Assembly (NCBI GenBank): GCA_902803265.1
Contig: CADCPD010000030.1
Span: 1-11,401, forward strand
DNA: 11,401 bases
Reading direction: 5' to 3'
From: an uncultured bacterium
GTDB taxonomy: Bacteria; Cyanobacteriota; Vampirovibrionia; Gastranaerophilales; Gastranaerophilaceae
In this document: piece after piece, positions 6,888 through 11,401 of the stretch
How the letters are laid out: each line of letters begins with the position of its first letter
Position numbering within the stretch: position 1 is the first letter of the stretch
Position numbers and translations under genes: made by a program
Notes under the pieces: generated by a model
Databases searched by the model: none
The model's input: the letters and a program-made list of their open reading frames with translations, nothing else
Told to the model about the DNA's origin: nothing

Positions 6888-7583
6888 TTAAAGAAGTTTA
6901 TGAGGCTTTTGTTCTTGTTCTTGTGATTGCTCTTGTGTTTGTTCTTTAGGTTGTTCCTGTGTTGCTTCTTTATTTTCTTCTGCTTCAGGTTTTGGTTTGT
7001 AAAGTTCATGTTCTCTGATGTATTCTATTACATTTTGAGGAACTAAACCTGTAATAGGTTTACCTTTTTTTACTCTTGAACGAATAACTCTTGAAGACAA
7101 ATCTATGAAAGGTAGTTTTGCCATTTCAAAATCATAACCTTGTTCTTTTAAATAATCAAAATAATCTAATTTTAAGTCTTTTTCGCGAAGGAAAACAATA
7201 AATTTAATTATTTTTTTAAGTTCTTCAGCTTCATACCAAGTATCAAATTCTCTAAAAGCGTCAGAACCGATAATAAAGTTTATTTTTCCTTCAATTCCAG
7301 GATAACGTTTGTAAAGCTCTTGAATAGTAATATAAGTATAAGAAAATCTTGAATTACTGTATTCAATACTGCTCATATTATATAAACTTTCATTGGCAAT
7401 AGCCATTTTAACCATATTTAAACGGTGATGAGCAAGTTCATCATCAATTTCTTTATGAGGCGGCTTATACGCAGGAACAAAAAGTATAACATCAAAATCA
7501 TAATTACTTCTGACATAGTTCGCAACAGCTAAATGAGCGTTGTGTATAGGGTTAAATGTACCAAAATATACACATAATTTCAT
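6888..7583 (-). CDS. nadD: Nicotinate-nucleotide adenylyltransferase with an extra Gln/Glu-rich tail
   Basis: Transfers AMP from ATP to nicotinate mononucleotide to make deamido-NAD in NAD biosynthesis. It has the nucleotidyltransferase motif GTFNPIHNAH (residues 8-17, with H14 and H17), GSDAFREFDTWYEAEEL in the middle, and the SSRVIR motif (163-168), matching the ISSTxIR signature that binds ATP phosphates. The catalytic domain ends near residue 195 (EYIREHELY), the usual family length. A further 36 residues rich in Gln, Glu, Lys and Pro follow, with TQEQ/SQEQ repeats, and are not part of the fold. ATG 7583 has AAGGA about 12 bases upstream. It is first of a nadD-yqeK pair. A terminator for the upstream small gene lies at 7625-7655, so nadD needs its own promoter or read-through. 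Confidence 0.95.
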   Translation of the reverse strand: MKLCVYFGTFNPIHNAHLAVANYVRSNYDFDVILFVPAYKPPHKEIDDELAHHRLNMVKMAIANESLYNMSSIEYSNSRFSYTYITIQELYKRYPGIEGKINFIIGSDAFREFDTWYEAEELKKIIKFIVFLREKDLKLDYFDYLKEQGYDFEMAKLPFIDLSSRVIRSRVKKGKPITGLVPQNVIEYIREHELYKPKPEAEENKEATQEQPKEQTQEQSQEQEQKPHKLL

Positions 7584-7624
7584 ACTAAAAATTGTTCCTT
7601 ATAAAAATACCGTATTTATTTTAC

Positions 7625-7655
7625 AAAAAAAAACCCAATTTGTAAACAAATCAGG
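7625..7655 (-). terminator. Intrinsic terminator of the 55-aa gene
   Basis: Read on the minus strand, CCTGATTTG (7655-7647) pairs with CAAATTGGG (7642-7634) across a 4-base loop, a 9-bp stem with two G-U pairs. A run of nine T follows (plus-strand A run 7625-7633). It lies about 73 bases after the stop of the small gene and 42 bases before the nadD start, so it separates the two transcription units. Confidence 0.85.
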
Positions 7656-7699
7656 TATTACATTAAAACTTATTTAAGGTAATTAATGTTTTAAAATGC

Positions 7700-7730
7700 G
7701 TGTGAGTAAGTGTTAGTTAGTGTGTGTTTA
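7700..7730 (-). repeat. Imperfect decamer repeats in the 3' untranslated region of the 55-aa gene
   Basis: On the plus strand three imperfect units run in tandem: GTGTGAGTAA, GTGTTAGTTA and GTGTGTGTTTA. In the minus-strand transcript this is an A/C-rich, G-poor, unstructured stretch directly after the small gene's stop codon. Such sequence resembles a Rho-loading or RNA-binding region. An intrinsic terminator is also present, so its role is open. Confidence 0.5.
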
Positions 7731-7895
7731 GTTTAATTTCAAATCTACTTTATTGTTAAAGGCAATCATATTCATATAGGAGAAGAGCATCTCCGATCTA
7801 TCCTCATAATCATCTTTAACAAGTGGTTTTGGATTATCGACAACCATATCAATTTTTTCTTGTATAGGACTAACCTTTAATTTACTAAAAGGCAT
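7728..7895 (-). CDS. Unknown 55-aa protein
   Basis: No family recognised. It is a small soluble, charged protein starting MPFSKLKVSPIQEKIDMVV, with a Pro/Lys/Asp-rich middle and a more hydrophobic end (MLFSYMNMIAFNNKV). A longer frame opens at 7961 (77 aa), but that ATG has no ribosome binding site. The ATG at 7895 has AGGAG 7 bases upstream (plus-strand ctcct 7903-7907), so the 55-aa form is preferred. The gene has its own intrinsic terminator and an A/C-rich 3' untranslated region, and it is divergent from the 435-aa protein gene. The strong ribosome binding site and dedicated terminator argue that it is real and well expressed. Function unknown. Confidence 0.65.
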   Translation of the reverse strand: MPFSKLKVSPIQEKIDMVVDNPKPLVKDDYEDRSEMLFSYMNMIAFNNKVDLKLN

Positions 7896-7902
7896 AAATA
7901 AA

Positions 7903-7907
7903 CTCCT
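7903..7907 (-). promoter_or_regulatory. Ribosome binding site that fixes the start of the 55-aa gene
   Basis: The minus strand reads GTGAGGAGTT, with AGGAG 7 bases before the ATG at 7895. The in-frame ATG 66 bases further upstream (7961) has no comparable sequence. Confidence 0.75.
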
Positions 7908-7982
7908 CACATAACTCTCTACATATCTATAAAAAAATTTTTTTATTGCCAATTTCAGCATGTTTAAATTTTGTTACATAAG

Positions 7983-8012
7983 TTAACAAAAACTGCTAAA
8001 ACCATGAATAAT
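7983..8012 (+). promoter_or_regulatory. Candidate promoter of the 435-aa protein gene
   Basis: TTAACA (7983-7988) and AATAAT (8007-8012), each matching five of six consensus positions, are 18 bases apart. A start near 8019 would give a leader of about 44 bases. A second possible -10 (TATAAG, 8042-8047) would place the start after the ribosome binding site and is less likely. Confidence 0.3.
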
Positions 8013-8040
8013 AGGCAATTTTCATGTAAAAACAGTTTTT
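7988..8040. repeat. Two-part inverted repeat in the divergent intergenic region
   Basis: The outer arms aaaaactg (7988-7995) and cagttttt (8033-8040) are perfect 8-base complements. The inner arms catgaa (8003-8008) and ttcatg (8021-8026) are perfect 6-base complements around a 12-base loop. It surrounds the candidate -10 of the 435-aa gene. It may be an operator or a folded leader; no function is proven. Confidence 0.45.
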
Positions 8041-8062
8041 ATATAAGTAAGGTTAATTATTT

Positions 8063-9370
8063 TTGGTGGTTAAATTGGTTCAAAACGTAGGTGCAAAATC
8101 ATATAGATATCCGCAAAAAGACTTGCAAGTTCTTGCAAGATATGCTAACGGTTTGGAAGTTAACCCTAAAAAAGAAAAAATTACTGATGGTTTAACAGTA
8201 ATGAACATAATGTCTTATCCATTAACAATGTCAGCATATGACGGTTACAAATGGGTAAAAGAAAACAAAGGCAATTACAGAGAAGCATTTAAAGCTGTAA
8301 CATCAGAAGCAAAATCTGCTAATAATATCTTAAAACAATCTGGTATAAAAGGTGTTTTAAGAAATGTAGATGCAAAAAATGTATTATCATCAATACCTGA
8401 AGAAGAATATTTAAAAACATTATCTTCAGCAACTCAAGATTTATATAAAAAAGCTCAATCATATGCAACTGCAGCATCATCAAACACAGGAAATATAAAA
8501 GAAGCATTAAAACAAGCAAACCAAAAATTAACCGAAGCAAATGCAGCTGCATACGCTGAAAGAGCCGCAGGAACTGGCATTTTTACAAAAGCAAAAAACA
8601 TTTTAGGAATCACTGCCGTAAACAAAGGCTTAAATAATTTAGCTACAAAATCACCTGTATTTTCAAAATGTTTAGACGCATACAGAAATGAATCAGGAAC
8701 ATTTATGTTAGTTCTTGAAGGTGGTATGGAAGCTGCAACAAACGTTGTACCAACATTTAAACAATTAGGTGCAAAAAGAGGTTTCAAACAATTGGCTAAA
8801 TCAGCAGTAACAACTGTTTCATCAGTAGCAGGGTGGGTTGCAGGTTCAGCTTTAGGTTCAAAAGTTGGCAGCATTATAAAAGCTGCAACAGGTTCAACAA
8901 AATTAGGTGCTATTCTTGGTGTATTCGCAGATAAAGCTTGTTCTTATATCGGCGGTTCAATAGTTCAACATTTTGCATCAAAAGGCGCTCAAAAATTAGT
9001 TGGTAAATCAGAATTAGAAAAAGCTAAAGAAGAAGAAACAATAGCACTTGCTGAAATGGCACAAAATGATGAAGAAGTTCTACAAGCTTTATTAGTGGCA
9101 GCTAATGAGAGAATGGAAGCTGAAGGAATAGATAATCCAAACTACCAAGCAGTACAAGAAGCTTGTCAAAACCTTGTAGCAAGCCAACAACCATCACCAA
9201 TGTTGACAAGAGAACAATTAGCACAAGCTGCTCAAGCTTTAGAAGATAATCAACAACCAATTGTTCAACCTCAACAAACAACATCTTCAAAACAAGATTC
9301 TGAAAGAGCACAAGCTGCTTTAAAAAATTCAGAAGCATTTATGACAAAACTTGAAGCATTAATGAAATAA
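8063..9370 (+). CDS. Unknown 435-aa Ala/Lys/Gln-rich protein with a glycine-zipper hydrophobic region
   Basis: Not recognised. The N-terminal ~130 residues look soluble (SYRYPQKDLQVLARYANG, then YDGYKWVKENKGNY). Residues ~130-180 are Ala/Lys-rich and probably helical. Residues ~248-310 are Gly/Ala/Ser-rich and hydrophobic, with four glycines at exact four-residue spacing (G257, G261, G265, G269) and another GxxxG at 282/286, a pattern of helix packing in or on membranes. The C-terminal ~110 residues are Glu/Gln/Ala-rich, probably coiled coil. No N-terminal signal peptide is seen. The start is not ATG: TTG 8063 has AAGG (8049-8052) 10 bases upstream; GTG 8066 and TTG 8075 are alternatives, and an in-frame stop at 8054 rules out anything earlier. 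It is a single-gene unit with a terminator at 9372. A secreted or membrane-active role is speculation. Confidence 0.85.
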   Translation: MVVKLVQNVGAKSYRYPQKDLQVLARYANGLEVNPKKEKITDGLTVMNIMSYPLTMSAYDGYKWVKENKGNYREAFKAVTSEAKSANNILKQSGIKGVLRNVDAKNVLSSIPEEEYLKTLSSATQDLYKKAQSYATAASSNTGNIKEALKQANQKLTEANAAAYAERAAGTGIFTKAKNILGITAVNKGLNNLATKSPVFSKCLDAYRNESGTFMLVLEGGMEAATNVVPTFKQLGAKRGFKQLAKSAVTTVSSVAGWVAGSALGSKVGSIIKAATGSTKLGAILGVFADKACSYIGGSIVQHFASKGAQKLVGKSELEKAKEEETIALAEMAQNDEEVLQALLVAANERMEAEGIDNPNYQAVQEACQNLVASQQPSPMLTREQLAQAAQALEDNQQPIVQPQQTTSSKQDSERAQAALKNSEAFMTKLEALMK

Positions 9371-9371
9371 T

Positions 9372-9401
9372 AAAAAAGGGTATTTAAAATACCCCTTTTT
9401 T
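9372..9401. terminator. Bidirectional intrinsic terminator between the 435-aa gene and gltX
   Basis: A stem of gggtatt-type sequence (9378-9384) pairs with aatacccc (9388-9395), with one unpaired C. It is flanked by an A run on the left and a T run on the right, so either strand gives a hairpin followed by U residues. It begins directly after the stop of the 435-aa gene and lies 23 bases from the gltX stop at 9425. Confidence 0.85.
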
Positions 9402-9424
9402 GTATAATTTAATTTGTAGTTTTA

Positions 9425-10888
9425 TTATTTAATAGCTTTTTGAACTCTGTAAAGCGCCGTATCCTTGCCTATAACTTCAAGGGTTCCAACCATATCAGCA
9501 CCTCTTGTTCGTCCTGTTACAGCGGCTCTTATTGCCCACATTGTTACTTTTGGTTTTATCCCTTTTTCTTTATAAAATCCTCTGAAAGCTTCTAACTTTT
9601 CATGAAGATTTTCTTCTGTCCAGTCCCAATCTTTAGCTTGTTCAAGGAATGTTTTTAATACATCTTGAGAAACTTCAGTATCTAAAACATCAGCCTGTGC
9701 CTGAGGATCAATTTCAACATCTTTTCCAAAGAAATATGTAACATCATTTGTTATATCAGATAACAATGTTAATGGTTCACGAGTAATTTCAACCATTTTT
9801 GTGTATTGTTCATCAGTTAATGATGATAAATCATAATCTTTCAAAAATGGTTTTAATTTTTCTTTTAAATCTTCTATATCAAGCATTTTGATATATTGGC
9901 TGTTCATCCAGTTCAATTTATCATATTCAAAAATTGAATTTGAAGAAGAAACTTCACCAATTCTAAAATCTGCTGCAATTTCTTCAACCGGTTTTATTTC
10001 AACACCATCAGAAGGTGCCCAGCCTAATAATGCAACAAAGTTAATCAACGCATCTGTTAAATAACCTTTTTCAACGAATTCAGAAACTGCAGTTGCACCA
10101 TGTCTTTTTGAAAGTTTACTTCTGTCCGGTGCCAAAATCATTCCCAAATGTCCGAATTTTGGAACTTCTGCGCCTAAGGCCTCATAAATTAAAATTTGTT
10201 TGAATGTGTTTGAAATATGGTCTTCACCTCTGATTATGTGAGAAATTTTCATCAACATATCATCAATTACAACAGCAAAGTTGTAAGTAGGTGAACCGTT
10301 TGATTTCATTATTACAAAATCACCGATTAAACTTACATCTTGGTGCAAATCACCTTTTACCAAATCTTCAAAATGAACTATTGGTGATTCATGGAACGCT
10401 TTTTGTGCTTTTTCAACAGAAAATCTTATTGCAGGTTTTCTACCTTCTGCTCTTAATTTTGCTTTTTCTTCTTCTGTTAAATTTTCACATTTTTTAGAAT
10501 AAACATAAGCTTTTTTATTTTTAGCAGCTTCTTCTTTTTCTGCTTCTAATTCTTCCGGCGTACAGAAACATTCGTAAGCAAAGCCTTTGTCCAAAAGTTC
10601 TTGAACATATTTAGGATAAATATCAAATCTTTCTGATTGAGTATATGGACCGTAGTCTCCGCCAACATCCGGACCTTCATCCCAATTTAAACCTAAAGCC
10701 TTTAAGCTATCAAAAATATTGTCAATATACTCTTGGCTTGTACGTTCAGCATCTGTATCTTCAATTCTTAAAACGAATTTACCGCCATGTTTTTTTGCAA
10801 ACAAATAATTAAACAAAGCTGTTCTCGCAGTACCTACATGTAAATTACCGCTTGGAGACGGTGCTATACGAACTCTTAAGTCTTCCAT
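9425..10888 (-). CDS. gltX: Glutamyl-tRNA synthetase
   Basis: Class I aminoacyl-tRNA synthetase charging tRNA-Glu in the cytosol, 487 aa, the usual family length. The HIGH-type motif is HVGT at 17-20 (PSPSGNLHVGTARTALFNYL). The KMSKS-type loop is KLSKR at 258-262 (DRSKLSKRHGAT). The Cys-x-Cys pair C107/C109 with Y130 and C134 (YSKKC) matches the zinc-binding site of bacterial GluRS. The C-terminal third is the helical anticodon-binding domain. ATG 10888 has GAAGGA immediately upstream, lying in the 12-base gap after thrS, so the two are probably co-transcribed. The window cannot show whether it also charges tRNA-Gln for the amidotransferase route; absence of glnS from the genome would suggest so. 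Confidence 0.97.
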   Translation of the reverse strand: MEDLRVRIAPSPSGNLHVGTARTALFNYLFAKKHGGKFVLRIEDTDAERTSQEYIDNIFDSLKALGLNWDEGPDVGGDYGPYTQSERFDIYPKYVQELLDKGFAYECFCTPEELEAEKEEAAKNKKAYVYSKKCENLTEEEKAKLRAEGRKPAIRFSVEKAQKAFHESPIVHFEDLVKGDLHQDVSLIGDFVIMKSNGSPTYNFAVVIDDMLMKISHIIRGEDHISNTFKQILIYEALGAEVPKFGHLGMILAPDRSKLSKRHGATAVSEFVEKGYLTDALINFVALLGWAPSDGVEIKPVEEIAADFRIGEVSSSNSIFEYDKLNWMNSQYIKMLDIEDLKEKLKPFLKDYDLSSLTDEQYTKMVEITREPLTLLSDITNDVTYFFGKDVEIDPQAQADVLDTEVSQDVLKTFLEQAKDWDWTEENLHEKLEAFRGFYKEKGIKPKVTMWAIRAAVTGRTRGADMVGTLEVIGKDTALYRVQKAIK

Positions 10889-10900
10889 TTTTCCTTCTTT

Positions 10901-11401
10901 CTAACTTCTTGTTTTAATTTCTTCTAATATTTTTTCTACAAATTCATCAACAGTCATTGTGCCAATTTGTCCAACGCCTCTTTGTCTAACCGCTACAGAA
11001 TTTGCTTCAATTTCTTTATCACCAACGATCGCAACATAAGGAACTTTCTTATCTTGTAAATTTTCTCTTATTCTGTAATTCATACTTTCAGAGCGATCAT
11101 CAAGATATGTTCTAATGTTGTTTTCTCTTAATTTTTTATAAACTTTTTCAGCAAAGTCGATATGTTTTTCGTTTGAAATAGGAACAACCGCAACTTGTGT
11201 CGGCGCCAACCAAGTAGGGAATGCGCCTGCATAGTGTTCGATTAAAATACCATGGAATCTTTCCATTGAACCAAAAATAACTCTGTGTAACATAACAGGG
11301 GTTTTTAGTTCACCGTCTTTGTCTTGATATTTAATATCAAATCTTTCAGGCAAGTTGAAATCAAGTTGAATAGTTGCACATTGCCATGTTCTTCCTATTG
11401 C
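10901..11401 (-). CDS. thrS: Threonyl-tRNA synthetase, C-terminal part
   Basis: Class II aminoacyl-tRNA synthetase for threonine; the gene is cut by the window end. The 166 visible residues begin AIGRTWQCATIQLDFN, then LPERFDIKYQDKDGE. Class II motif 3 follows (VMLHRVIFGSMERFHGILIEHYAGAFP, its Arg binding ATP). The anticodon-binding domain starts near WLAPTQVAVVPIS and contains RTYLDDRSESMNYRIRENLQDKKVPY and VAVRQRGVGQIGTM, all typical of ThrRS. A start read at 11353 would be an internal TTG (Leu) codon, not a true start. The stop is 12 bases upstream of gltX. Confidence 0.96.
   Translation of the reverse strand, partial: AIGRTWQCATIQLDFNLPERFDIKYQDKDGELKTPVMLHRVIFGSMERFHGILIEHYAGAFPTWLAPTQVAVVPISNEKHIDFAEKVYKKLRENNIRTYLDDRSESMNYRIRENLQDKKVPYVAIVGDKEIEANSVAVRQRGVGQIGTMTVDEFVEKILEEIKTRS

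Noticed and set aside
6872..7009. Longer yqeK starting at 7009
   Set aside because: The added 46 residues are Lys/Asn-rich, match no YqeK sequence and are just another frame of the low-complexity nadD tail; homology begins at 6871.
7597..7625. Promoter for nadD (minus strand TTGTAA, 17 bases, TATAAG)
   Set aside because: The hexamers fit, but the start would fall after the AAGGA ribosome binding site, leaving a leader of only a few bases and overlapping the upstream gene's terminator T run.
7896..7961. 77-aa version of the small gene starting at 7961
   Set aside because: No ribosome binding site precedes that ATG, whereas the ATG at 7895 has a strong AGGAG.
8455..8874. 139-aa minus-strand frame inside the 435-aa gene
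   Set aside because: Antisense shadow of Ala/Gly-rich codons, with no ribosome binding site or recognisable domain.
10901..11353. A complete 150-aa protein starting at 11353
   Set aside because: The codon is an internal TTG; the ThrRS sequence continues upstream to the window edge.

Overview
The window is an AT-rich bacterial chromosome segment carrying mostly housekeeping genes. The gene set is a DnaK end, a B12-binding-type radical SAM protein fused to a DUF2344 domain, an RNase E/G with a disordered tail, NadD with YqeK, GluRS and ThrRS. This set, with the strong A/T codon bias and several unrecognised small or lineage-specific proteins, suggests a non-photosynthetic relative of Cyanobacteria (Melainabacteria/Vampirovibrionia, for example a gut Gastranaerophilales). 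That assignment is inference from gene content and style; no marker was searched.

Layout. Bases 1-833 (+) hold the 3' part of dnaK, closed by a strong hairpin terminator (856-894) shared with a convergent 76-aa unknown gene (916-1146, -). A short divergent promoter region (1147-1253) follows. From 1254 to 6293 (+) runs a compact putative operon: a 114-aa unknown protein, the radical SAM/DUF2344 fusion, ribonuclease E/G, and a small signal-peptide-plus-TM membrane protein that starts one base after the RNase stop codon. This operon collides head-on with yqeK, the two stop codons sharing bases 6290-6293. yqeK and nadD (6290-7583, -) form an NAD/nucleotide-metabolism pair. Upstream lies a 55-aa gene (7728-7895, -) with a strong ribosome binding site and its own intrinsic terminator. 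Divergent from it is a 435-aa unknown protein (8063-9370, +) with a non-ATG start and a glycine-zipper hydrophobic region. A bidirectional terminator (9372-9401) separates it from gltX and the 3' part of thrS (both -), which continues past the window end.

The most striking observation is in dnaK. The reading frame contains two copies of a 40-codon stretch of the substrate-binding beta-domain, exactly 150 bases apart and in frame. They are 37/40 identical in protein but differ at 27 of 120 bases. A normal DnaK has this stretch once, so either the chaperone carries an internal domain duplication or two diverged dnaK alleles have been joined, biologically or by assembly. Other points worth attention are an 18-bp interrupted hairpin inside the signal-peptide codons of the gene after rne, the membrane protein itself as a possible RNase partner, the glycine-zipper protein, and the small monocistronic 55-aa gene. 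No tRNA, rRNA, CRISPR array or insertion sequence was seen, and no gene-free stretch exceeds 300 bases.
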